NCBI RefSeq assembly: GCF_010015445.1
Contig: NC_053120.1
Coordinates: 14,184,597-14,248,596 of the forward strand
DNA from: Perca fluviatilis
Lineage: Eukaryota; Chordata; Actinopteri; Perciformes; Percidae
Reading direction: 5' to 3'
DNA: 64,000 nucleotides
In this document: positions 49,878 to 60,784 of the stretch, in pieces
Layout: each line of letters opens with the position of its first letter
How positions within the stretch are numbered: the first letter of the stretch is position 1
The notes under the pieces: generated by a model
Databases searched by the model: none
What the model was told of the DNA's origin: nothing
What the model saw: only the letters and a program-made list of their open reading frames with translations
Translations under genes and position numbers: made by a program

Positions 49878-51370
49878 AAGAGGCGGGGCAGTCGCTGAGC
49901 TGCAAATACAATTAAAGCATTTTCTGGTGGTTTTCTCGAGTGACAGCGAGCTTGTCCCAATGGCTACAGTTCTGTTTTAATTGTAAAATGCACATGATGC
50001 TAATTGATTAATCGGGGTTCGATTACATTGCTTACACATTTCAGCTTTTCCTATTAGTCTGGCAAATGCAATATCAATACCATTAACAATGGGGGTTACA
50101 TCGTACTCATACGACTTAATTTACATTTTTCGGTGGGGGGGCATTGTGAATGCTTTGGATTTGCATCTAATTGATATTTTATATGCACTCAGGGTAAGTA
50201 CTATCTTATCATTTTTGAATGTCTCACAACCATCCCATGTTCACTAAATAATTATTGTCAGTATGATGACTTTTCTGAGAGTTTTTTACGAACAGTCTGT
50301 TACATTCTCAGAATATTTTTTTTGATTTCTTTATTTAAAAGGGGAAACGCACATGAATCAACATGAGCCCAGAGTCCAACATGTAAATGTGTCAGATCTT
50401 ATAAAGTCATGATAAACTCACTATTACTTAAGTACAGTATTTAAGTACAGTTTTGAGATACTTTACGGGATTATTTCTATTTTATGCAACTTTGTACTTC
50501 TACTCAACTACATTTCATAGGGAAATATGCTTTTTACTCTACAATCACTTAGACACTTTATACAAATTAACTAACCAACACTATATAAACCAGTTCAAAT
50601 AAGTAAATTAGTCAAATTTGTTATTGCACAATGCATTTTCTGCATCATTGAGATGGTTTTCTAAACCGGGTTATATCTGAATGATTATAACCTCTAACAC
50701 CACATGTTACACTGATCTTATTCAGCTTCTGTTTAAAACGTCTGAGGTTTCATCTGAACAGAAAGCCGTACGTTGTCTGATTGAAGACGTCTCTTTTATA
50801 CAGAGCCAGGGAGTGAGGGCCCATTGCAGTCAGGTCTCTGTGGTGCTCAAACTGTGATGGGAGATTATCGGGCCTCAGCTATGTGACAGAAGGTCAGCAC
50901 TCTCTCACTGGCTTGGTGCCGCCCCTTCTTGCCCTGCCGCTCAAACTGATCTGGTCTACCTCTCAGTCAAATCGGAGTAAAAGAAATCCCACATGGCTGT
51001 CAGACATGAGGGTGTCCCGCTGGTATTGAGAAATCAACCTTTATATCCTCCTTTTCAATATGTAGGAAGAGGGAGAAATACAAATAAAGCCATGCCCCAC
51101 GGGTTACACAAAACAGTTTTATTGTAATAAAAAGCAAACTTAAACCTATCAACGAATGCAATTGATTTAAAAAGAATGCTCAGTAGATATTACAGTAAAT
51201 AATTATCATTTGTACATTTAAAAAATTATACAGTAGTTTTGTCCTAACTTGGAGGTCTTAAATTAAAAAAATAAAACCTGAACAAACAAATACATTAAAT
51301 AAACGCAGGGCAGAAAATTTGGCATGCAACTAATCCCCTTTTATGCCAGACATACAAAACATACATACAA

Positions 51371-52066
51371 AATTCTTAGTGCTGTCAAACGATTAAAATA
51401 TTTAAATCGCGATTAATCGCAATTAATGTCATAGTTAACTCACAATTAATTGCACATTTTTATCTATTCTAAATGTCCCTTGATTTCTTTTTGTCCCATT
51501 ATTTTTTCTCATGTTAATACTCTTATCAACATGGAAAAGTGTATCAGCTTGCTTTGTGCAATTGTTTTTTTTTTTATTGAAAACAACATTGGCATATACT
51601 GTAGTGTTCAATTTCACACTAACATCCATGTGCTTCTGTCTGAAGTCATCCATTGTCGCCTGGCTGGACGTGCTGCGATGACTCAGTTCACAACGACAAA
51701 ACACACAGATCTCTTTGGTCTTGTCATTGGAACCATTTGGCAACTTTTTAAAAGTAAACTTTCCATTCAGAATCTTATTAGCATCCATTTCGGCATCTCA
51801 CGCTCACCATCCACTCAAAACGTTAGCCTACTACTCTTTGGCCGGCTCGCAAGCCCCAACAAGTGTGTGCGGCGTGCCTGTTTTGTTTCCGGTCTAGCTA
51901 GATCCAGTATGGTGTTACCGTTACTAGTTGTTGCAACAGCATGTTAAAAAAACTACAAAGTTTGCTAGGCTAAAAAGAACGTTAATCTCACAATAAAAAA
52001 AGTACGGCGTTAAAATGGGTTTGCCTTAACGCCGTTAATAACGCGTGAAACTGACAGCATTAAAAA
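51371..52066. mobile_element. Non-autonomous hAT-like element between MLLT1 and its duplicate
   Basis: The left end AGTGCTGTCAAACGATTAAA and the right part CGCGTGAAACTGACAGCATT are imperfect inverted repeats. ATCGCGATTAATCGCAATTAA follows the left end, as in a common fish family. A 165-codon open frame inside it has no recognisable homology. The target duplication was not resolved. Confidence 0.55.
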
Positions 52067-52550
52067 TGATACAGTTCAAGGTCAGGTGCTTTGACTTTGA
52101 CAATCTGATATGGTTTTCAGAAAAGTCACAAAACAAAAAAATTATGATTGTGTTTTGTCCACTTCCCAATGGAAAATGGAGGTGAGAACAGTTTTACCTC
52201 CTCTTTGGAGCCCTATTACTTCATCATAATTGTACCTAAACATATAATTGAAAAATGAAGACCTTGAATTTCATACTTCATACAAAATCACAGCTTTACA
52301 ATCTGCAGACATGACTGGTTTACGTCAGGACAGGCTACACTCAAATAGTCAGAATACACACCTGTAGTCTCCACCCTGCTACACAACTGTGTCTTAAGTG
52401 AGTCAAACACATTGGATGTTTGCGACAAATTATGGATGATGGATCTTGCCTGCAAGACGGATCACAGCTGAAAACAAGAGAGTGCTCTCTTTGGGCACAT
52501 GGGGAGCAGTGGGTGGCAGCCTGCAGGCAGAGACAAAGTTTCATCAGACT

Positions 52551-52553
<3 letters not shown>

Positions 52554-52617
<64 letters not shown>
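52554..52617. repeat. (GA)n microsatellite
   Basis: About 64 bp of GA repeat in the spacer between MLLT1 and the duplicate. The spacer 52067-53217 otherwise holds no recognised gene. Confidence 0.9.
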
Positions 52618-52621
<4 letters not shown>

Positions 52622-52818
52622 AATTTGTGGTTCCCCACAAGCAATATAAAATAATCTCCTCAGCAGACAGGAGGTCACTGTTGAAAAGTCACCTGTAGAG
52701 AATGCCTTAGAACTATATTAGTACATGATCATTGGTTGTAAAATGTTGTGGCTCAGCCTGCATATTACTACCCTGATCATGAAGAAATCCACACTTCATA
52801 CTGATGTCCATATTCACC

Positions 52819-52824
52819 TTTATT
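52819..52824 (-). terminator. Candidate poly(A) signal downstream of the MLLT1 duplicate
   Basis: AATAAA on the minus strand (TTTATT on plus) lies about 500 bp after the duplicate's in-frame stop. It lies outside the duplicated segment, so if used it would have been acquired at the new location. Confidence 0.3.
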
Positions 52825-53320
52825 CCTTTAAGAAAGCATGATGGAACACCGTGAAAACGTGTTTGCCTGGTAGACCAGCAGTAGAATAAAAACAAATCAG
52901 GAGCTAAAAGTTCGCTATTCACGTTCGCCTTTCTCTCCTCCGTTTGCGCCCGTCACCAAAAACATTCGGTCCTGTATCTTGTAGCTTACCAAAATAAAAG
53001 TCGTTCGTACTGAATATACCAAAAGACAAAATACAACTCGATTTAACTCATAAAGAACCCGAAATTCAGTTAACAATGTTTTATAATAATGTATAAAACT
53101 GAAATTACCCAGCAATCATACGGATTGCTTAAATTAATTTTCGCCGTTGTCATGGCAACAAATATACACTTTCCAGTGTCAGCTACACTGCATGCGCACC
53201 TTATAGAATTAACATTTCTTGCTGCTTCCACCTCTGTCGTCTGCTTTGCTCTCAGAGTCTTTTCAGGGCCAATCACGATGCTCCTTGGTCGGCTTGTGCA
53301 GATTGACTGATGCCATTACT

Positions 53321-56300
53321 TCATTCTTTGCTGGGTTCCTGAAGAGAGAAAACATTTGGATGCACAAAAGCACCGTCATCATCTAAATTAAATTGATTGG
53401 AATAATCAATAAAGTTGTGAGATGTTTTTTTTTTGTAAAATGGTTCAGGTTAAATAATCTGAAAAAAAAAAAAGAGCAGATTGAGAGTGCTACTGAGATG
53501 ACCTAGGGTTATTACATAATATTTTCTGCATGCGAGTATCATAACAAGTGTTTTTGTTGGCATGCTGACCAACCTCGGACACATGGGAGGTCTTGATCTT
53601 CTTAGTTGGGGGTATAGAGGAGTCTGGACTGGACCTTGTTGCTGCCTCAGTGCCCTTTGGAAATACCATAACCTAAAATGAAGAGACAACAGTCATGTGT
53701 TCCCTTTGGATTTTTTAAGCCACTGTATATTGTACTTACACAGTAAATACTGAAATATTGGCCGGGCACTTTATTTACCTCGACAAATTTGAGAATATAC
53801 AGTACATTACACGATTGCTGCTATTGTTGACTATAGTCAGTCATTTAGCTATAAGTCAAGTCAAGCAGCCAGTCTGTTAGTCAGCCTCACCGCTCCAGCT
53901 TTGATCAGCTTTCTCCTGAAGTCTTTGTTGGGGTTGTTGAAGGTGAGCATCTCACAGCGCAGGTGGTCACCCTCTAGGTTAAGCTGGTACTTAAAACACA
54001 TCTTTTTTGGCAGCTCCTGAAGAAAACAATGAAAGGAGTACTTTCTTAAATGATCTGTGTCCTATTCAACTTCTTGCATGACACAATGTAATTTGTGTTT
54101 GTCTTTCTGCATTACTGCCCTGCATACAGTCAGCTCTCAATACTGACATATTAAACAACAAAAGATAAAAGCTCAGTAAAGGAACTATCACCCTAAAAGT
54201 CAACTCAACAAACAGACATACTGTTGTTTGGCCTCCTTCAGTCTGTAAATATTTCAGCGCAGTTCGCAAGTACTATATCCACATTAATTGTAAAAGATTT
54301 GTTAATATAACACCCACAACATGTCAAAATCAATTTACAAAACTCAAACCATATTGAAGCCTACATAATTTTTATTTTCTGAAACTTCCACTTTCTAACT
54401 CCTCCCCCCCCCACAATCTAAATTTCTTTTCCATAAATATAGCAACTACACAGATTACTATCAGTGTCCAGTTGATCTCACCTTGTTCTTGAAGTGGACC
54501 TCGATATGCATGAGAATGCCTGTGTTGCCTGTCTCCTCTACTTTATATGGAGGCTCCTTGCATACTGCAGACAAAGACATGGCAGTAATTAGATTACTTG
54601 TTACTTTTATCAATACAATGAGTTAATGGGGGTAGATAACCAAGAAAACAAAAATACTCCTTAAAGTCTCTCGCAAAATGAAAAACAATAATGTTACATT
54701 TTTAGAGGACAGTCTTAGCAAACTCTATAATATCACAAATTCAACCACAAAATGATGATTATAACCAGCAACATTTGTCACAAGTGTCATGATAATAATT
54801 TGGTCCACACCCCTCAGTTTAAGATTTTTATTGAAAGGGGAATTTCGGTATTTTTCAACTTGAACTCCAGTATTGAGCAAAAACACTGTAACCGGCAGCT
54901 GCGAACGGGGCTGCAATGTAACCCTAAAGAGCAAATGCGCACCTTAAATGTACATCCACTGGTCATTTTTGCCACTCACATGCTCAGATTGTTATTATAA
55001 GTGTCTGAATACATTATGGGAAGTGCAACAAGAGTAAAATGCTGCATAGTACGTATTACAAGTAGAAGTTTGCAGGTTTAAAACCAGATTTCTAAATTGC
55101 CCAAGAGGCACAATTGAGGTGATTTTCAGAAAGTACTGTTATTTGTTCCAGGACTGCACTAAAACTAAAAGCAGTTTTCCAAGTTCAGACCGAGCTTGTG
55201 GAACATGAAGTAAAAGCCAGTCAGCAGAGCGAGTCTGATATTGTCCCTCTGAGTGACAGAGCAGATCTGTAAGGTAAGATGGCAGTTTTCCAATGAGAGC
55301 CTAATGAATGAAGAGATACCAGTGAATGTCATGTCTTTCTTGGACAGAAGACCACCGAATACTTTCATATAAAATACAATGTGTACCATATGCATAAGAT
55401 GATGGTTATGAATTTCAAGGTGGAGTGATAGACTGAGTCCAGAGATTTAAGAGTTGAAGATGATGCATGTATATAAATCACATCACCATAGTCCAAGACA
55501 GACATGAAAACTGCCTCAACAACCCTTTTCCTACAGAACATGGGAAAGACGCTTTTGTTTCTGTAGAAACAGCCACAGTCGGCAAACAAGATTATCAATG
55601 AGAAATTTGAAGGAGAGTTTTTCGTCAATCCAGATGCCAAGATATTTATATTCTGCGACTCTCTCAATCAGAGGTCTGTTCATAGTGAAAATATTAAAGT
55701 TAGAGTAATCTATAGCTCTGGCTCTGGAAAAAAAGCATACACATTGTTTTATCAGTGTTTAGTACAAGTCTTAGGTCTTTAAAAGCCTCTTGCAGAATAT
55801 TAAAGGAACGCCGTAAGTTTTGAGTTATTTGTACTGAGATAATATGGGCTGAGAGCCTGAGAAAAAAGGGGGTCCAAATTGTCCTTTCCAGTACATTTCC
55901 TGGGATCGATGGTAAGGAGAGCATCTGTAGAGCATCTAGTTTCCCATTCTGAAACAGGTGAGCAGCAGCTACAAAATGTTTATTGAAGGCTAAACTAATC
56001 TTTTTATGGTCAGACAATAGACATCAATTGACCTTGATCTGCGTAGGAATTGAGGAGAAGTGGTTATTTCTATTAGAATTTACAGACTTCCAAAAATTTG
56101 CAGGGGTTGAATATGAGCTAGAGACCAAGTCCAGAAAGTACTTAGATTTGGCATACCTCACCATAGCTGTGCATCTATTTCTGAGTTGTCTAAAAGCAGT
56201 CCAATCGGAATTTCTTCCAGAGCTTCCAGCAAGGGAACAGGCTTTGTTACTTTCCGTGAACAAATCAGATAGGTCAGTGGTAAACCAGGGGTTTGATCTA

Positions 56301-56915
56301 TTTTTACTTTGTGGTCTTTAAAGGGAGCATGTTTGTTTATGACTGAGAGGAAGGTCTTGATGTAATAGTCCAAAGCCAACTCAGTATCTGGAATTTCACA
56401 TGTGCGAGGAATATCACTATGTTGTAGATAATTTTAAAAGGCTTGTTGATTAAAAATGTTAAAGTGACGCTTAACATTAATTTGGGATGGTGATGTCTTT
56501 AGGCGTGTGCTCCTGATACAGGCCACCGGACACTGATCACTGTCAAAAATCAGCAAAGGGGCTGAGTGCTGTATGTGGGGGCCTGATGGGGAGATAAATA
56601 GCAGCAACAGTCCAAGCAAGTCACTGTGTGGGCGTGTGGGAGATCAATCTGTCTCACCTCTCTTGGATATGGGGAAGCTGTCATGCAGGCAGAAGACAAC
56701 CTTCTCTACAAAGTGCTGGATGTCGCCGGTCTCTGGCCCTCGGACAAACACCATCCAGTCGTGGGTGAAGCCTTCTGATGTCACCTTCTTCCTTAGCTGG
56801 GCTCTGTGGCCCAACTCCAGCTTCACCTGCACTGTGCACTGAAAAAAGAAAGATAGAAAGAAAAGGGTCAAACACTGGTTATTACTATTACATAACCCTA
56901 ACCCAAAAATAGGTA

Positions 56916-56962
<47 letters not shown>

Positions 56963-59900
56963 TATTGGCAGCTGCTACAAACAGCTATTCTCCAAATGAG
57001 CTACACTACTCCTACAACACAAGGCTGCAGCGTAGAGAATGGAACATAACCAAGGTTGCGGTGTAGACAGAATACAAGAGGTTACTTCAGGACAGATTGC
57101 ACAATACAGACACACAACTGGGTCATAGAATATATTTGGGTGGACTGACAAGATATTTGGGATAGCTTTTTCTGACATTTTATAGACCAATTAGAGAAAA
57201 ATATTAAGCCAGAGGGGACATCTTCAAGTCACTTATTTTGTCCAGTCATTGCTCCAAAAACAAAACACATTCAGGGTACTATCACATGTAATAGCATATC
57301 CTGAAAATGTAGACGCTGAAACCAGTAAAATTATGATTTTTTTTAGTCCAAATATAATTGCTTAATTTTATCAATTGTTTCAGGTCTGTTCTTGCACAGG
57401 AAACATTTACATTTAATACTTGATGCTTTTCTATGTTCACAACTCCACACAAAGTTGGAAGTGCGCCCTCGTTTAGAAGAAGTCTCCCAGCTAATCCTGC
57501 CTTATACTTGTACTGACCAAAGTTGGAGAAACAGCTAGCTGATGTGGTATTAGCTAAAGTGGTTAGCACACACCAAATGTTTCGGCCGATGACGTAGACG
57601 GTCCAGCCGATTTTGGCCAGTCCCCCGGAGACTGAAGGCAGGATACATTCAGAAACCTGTATCTCACTCAAAACAGCATGGATGTTTTTTTTTTCTCCAA
57701 GTTTGTATGCATGTGGAAGCACCAGAGACACAAAATAACACCCCAAATCCCAGAAAAAGTGATTTCTTTCATAATATTAAACCTGTCACTGCCGTGGACT
57801 CGATACACTGTCTAAGATTTGGTGCTTTGCTGGCAACTCTTCATTATATCTTTCATAATTTAAACAATGCTTGGCTGGAAGTTTTCATTCTTTTATTTTC
57901 TTTTACTGCTGGTAGCGCATTTGCTGCTCATGATCTGACCATAGTCCTGAAGAAACAATGCTGTTATGAATGCACAAAGGATATGTTACATGTGCGATTT
58001 CTGTCTGATGTAGGCTATTCTATGTCATGCAGTATGTAAACGCCTTCTCTGCTGTTTGGGTTCATGTTTAGTTAATAGATAGATACTTTATTGATCCCCA
58101 AGGGGAAATTCAAGAAGCCACTTTGTGCAATAAAATGGTTAATTTATAACCGTGCTGTGCAGAGCCAATGCTGCTGGTTCTGCCGGTGCAAATATATTTT
58201 TGCCTGAATAGGTTAAAATCGACAGGTTTTTGTCTATACTGTTGTAGCTTTGTTGGTTGAGCATGTTGTAGACAGTACTGCTATTGCCGTTGTAATGCAG
58301 TGTGTTGAAAGGTAAACAGTTTTTTTTTAGTTTGTGCTTTTTGCTACTTTTGCATCTTTTTAAAAATGGCCCACTCACTTTTGTACTGGCCTGCCCAAAA
58401 TACTATTTCTGCCTACGCCACTGTATTGGAGTCACGGTAATGGACATTTTAGAAACGATACCCAGGCCTAAACATAACACTAAAATAGTAACAGTATTTA
58501 TGCAATATTATTTGAAGAAGCAAAGTCTTTCCTTACAAGATCTTAAAATTCTGATTTTATCCTGGGTTCTTTGCTTGGTAATGATTGGTCAATGAATGGG
58601 TGGTCATCATAACTGGATTCAAGTTAAATGTCTGCACACAAAGAATTTGTCATCTTTTCCACCCCGCTGTATTTCAGTCTACAATCAAGAATGTGGTAAA
58701 CCTTAAACATTAACCAATTGTTGGCGAATAATACACTCACCTAAAGGATTATTAGGAATACCTGTAAGATTTCTCATTAATGCAATTATCTAATCAACCA
58801 ATCACATGGCAGCTGCTTCAATGCATTTAGGGGTGTCATCCAGGTCTAGCCAATCTCCTGAACTCTAAACTGAATGTCAGAATGGGAAAGAAAGGTGATC
58901 TAAGCAACTTTGAGAGTGGCATGGCTGTAAGTGCCAGACGGGCTGGTCTGAGTATTTCCCAATCTGCTCAGTTACTGGGATTTTCACGCATAACCATTTC
59001 TAGGGTTTACAAAGAATGGTCTGAAAAAGGAAAAACATCCAGTATGCTGAAGTCCTGGGGGGCGAAAATGCCTTGTTAATGCTAGAGGTCAGAGGAGAAT
59101 GGGCCGACTGATTCCAGCTGATAGAAGATCAACGTTGACTCAAATAACCACTCGTTACAACCGAAGTATGCAGCAACACATTTGTGAAGCCACAACACGA
59201 ACAACCTTGAGGCGGATGGGCTACACCAGCAGAAGACCCCACCAGGTACCACTCATCGGCACTAAAAATAGGAAAATGAGGCTACAATTTGCACGAGCTC
59301 AACAAAATTGGACAGTTGAAGACTGGAAAAATGTTGCCTGGTCTGATGAGTCTCGATTTCTGTTGAGAAATTCAGATGGTAGAGTCAGAATTTGGCGTAA
59401 ACCGAATGAGAACATGGATCTGTCATGCCTTGTTACCACTGTGGAGGCTGGTGGTGGTGGGGGTGTAATGGTGTGGGGAATGTTTTCTTGGCACACTTTA
59501 GGCCCTTAGTACCAATTGGGCATAGCTTAAATGCCACAGCCTACCTGAGCATTGTTTCTGACCATGTCCATCCTTTTATGACCACCATGTACCCATCCTC
59601 TGATGGCTACTTCCAGCAGGATAATGCACCATGTCACAAAGCTTGAATCATTTCAAATTGGTTTCTTGAACATGACAATGAGTTCACTGTACTAAAATGG
59701 CCCCCACAGTCACCAGATCTCAACCCAATAGAACATCTTTGGGATGTGGTGGAACGGGAGCTTCGTGCCCTGGATGTGCATCCCACAAATCTCCATCAAC
59801 TGGGGCCAAATATGGGCCAACATTTCTAAAGAATGCTTCCAGCACCTTGTTGAATCAATGCCACGAAGAATTAAGGCAGTTCTGAAGGCGAAAGGGGGTC

Positions 59901-60406
59901 AAACATGGTATTAATAGGGTGTTCCTAATAATCCTTTAGGTGAGTGTATATTCCAGAAGTTGTATGGTCGTAGCTGTAGCTCAGAGCCTTGCATGTGCAG
60001 TGGAGACACCACCCCGCCTCTCCAGCCCAACCTGGTGAGGACTAATCTTTTTCCCCGGAGCCTTGTAGCGACACTCTCCTGACAGCTAGGTAGACTAGCT
60101 TAGCTTAGTTGCGACAAAACCTCGACTCATAGTGTAGCTAACGTTAAACATCTTTGTATGCCTGGTGGTGGCTACAGCTAAGCAGTGGTGCTGAATGGTG
60201 CGGTAGACTTAAAGCTAGCTAGCGGTAAATAACGATGTATGAGTGCCCACCTAGCATAGCTCCAGAGCCAAACAACTACGAGTTAATTAGAAGCAAGAGC
60301 ATTTTTTCTTCTGGCTAGAAGAACAAATGATTAATTCCTGCACTGCCAGCGCACAGCCTAAAAAATTCACAAGGAGACACGAAAGCCACTGTACCCGGTT
60401 CTCCAT
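53321..60406 (-). CDS. MLLT1 partial duplicate, YEATS-only, possibly coding
   Basis: Exons in transcript order: 60395-60406 (MENR), 56658-56838, 54482-54564, 53891-54016, 53574-53672, then 53321-53338 ending in TGA. All donors (GT) and acceptors (AG) matching the parent are intact, and phases join to 172 residues. Against the parent there is a 2-codon and a 4-codon deletion in exon 4 and a 9-codon deletion in exon 5, all in frame. The stop is the sixth codon of the exon 6 remnant. The product would be a YEATS domain without linker or ANC1-homology domain, so it could not bind AF4 or DOT1L the way ENL does. The residue equivalent to human ENL Tyr78 is Asn. It may be an expressed truncated paralogue or a young pseudogene; the sequence alone cannot decide. 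Confidence 0.6.
55150..56600 (-). mobile_element. L2-like LINE fragment inside duplicate intron 2
   Basis: Minus-strand frames, broken by shifts and stops, resemble fish non-LTR elements. They include a linker segment ([13 protein letters not shown], then [12 protein letters not shown]), a reverse-transcriptase segment ([15 protein letters not shown]) and a C-terminal segment ([16 protein letters not shown]). The order matches a 5'-truncated element on the minus strand. It is not functional. The L2 assignment is from memory. Confidence 0.7.
56658..56838 (-). other. Duplicate exon 2: near-identical YEATS exon
   Basis: This exon matches parental exon 2 with five differences, all within its last 34 bp. 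The other 147 bp and the acceptor are identical. The five changes alter four residues (Arg to Cys, Glu to Asp, Lys to Ile, Pro to Ser). Confidence 0.9.
56919..56955. repeat. (TA)n microsatellite, duplicate intron 1
   Basis: About 37 bp of TA repeat beside the duplicate's exon 2. Confidence 0.85.
57441..57780. mobile_element. Rearranged fragment of the TTAA MITE family (copy C)
   Basis: It shares CAAAGTTGGAAGTGCGCCCTC and TTTAGAAGAAGTCTCCC with copy B in the same orientation. It then continues with the reverse complement of copy B's left side (CATGTGGAAGCACCAGAGAC, ACACCCCAAATCCCAGAAA, CATAATATT). Confidence 0.6.
58070..58125. repeat. LINE/SINE 3'-tail fragment
   Basis: ATACTTTATTGATCCCCAAG followed by GGGAAATTCAAG is a recurrent retroelement tail in fish genomes. 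Degraded relatives occur at 33282-33322 and 46808-46840. Confidence 0.5.
58732..59950 (+). mobile_element. Defective Tc1/mariner transposon in duplicate intron 1
   Basis: The inverted ends TACACTCACCTAAAGGATTA and TAATCCTTTAGGTGAGTGTA are flanked by TA. The transposase is on the plus strand, from ATG 58882. It shows a helix-turn-helix region ([20 protein letters not shown]) and the catalytic-domain landmarks [16 protein letters not shown] and [12 protein letters not shown]. It is broken by a stop near 59077, a frame slip near 59507, a stop at 59645 and a later frame slip. No active enzyme is encoded. Confidence 0.92.
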
Positions 60407-60475
60407 GTATCTCTGGCGTCAGTGATTGTTGTATTTGTTTACAGCGGAAGACAGAGACAACGCCCGGCCCTCCGC

Positions 60476-60671
60476 CACGTAACTTCTAGGCCCGCCCTAC
60501 GAAGCAGCTCGATTGGTTGGGGTTAGGCATTGACCTGGAGTGGTGATGCCGATTGGTCAGGGGATAGGACCAGAACAAATCGGGTTACGTTATCTTGCGT
60601 AAGCATGGACTCCTGGCCAATAGTAGTGTGTGAATGCTATTGAAGGGCGGGTCTTGCCTAGAAGTCGCGTG
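60476..60671. mobile_element. 196-bp MITE inserted upstream of the duplicate's ATG
   Basis: The left end CACGTAACTTCTAGGC and right end GCCTAGAAGTCGCGTG are imperfect inverted repeats, each with CCGCCCT/AGGGCGG just inside. It lies between the duplicate's exon 1 (ATG at 60406) and its conserved promoter block. Parental DNA lacks it. It contains several CCAAT/ATTGG motifs (near 60512, 60553 and 60617). Confidence 0.65.
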
Positions 60672-60682
60672 GGATCCATAAC

Positions 60683-60773
60683 TGCTGGCAAGCAACCAAA
60701 ACGGAAGGCTCTCTCAGCCTATCAGGGAGCGGGAAATTTAAGCACTCTTGAGAGCATCCAATCAGAACACTCA
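60683..60773 (-). promoter_or_regulatory. Promoter-like block of the duplicate
   Basis: This block is roughly 90% identical by eye to the parental block at 49788-49877, with CCAAT kept at 60758-60762. It now sits about 280 bp from the ATG because of the MITE. Confidence 0.45.
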
Positions 60774-60784
60774 ATTTTTTTTTG

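Noticed and set aside
51450..51947. 165-codon plus-strand open frame
   Set aside because: It lies entirely inside a hAT-like element, has no recognisable motif and has low-complexity hydrophobic sequence. It is likely chance.
53219..53338. Exon 6 remnant of the duplicate as a functional linker
   Set aside because: It carries an in-frame TGA at its sixth codon and is truncated at the breakpoint, so it cannot supply the linker or the C-terminal domain.
58882..59889. Tc1 transposase as an active gene
   Set aside because: Several stops and frame slips separate the DNA-binding part from the catalytic residues.
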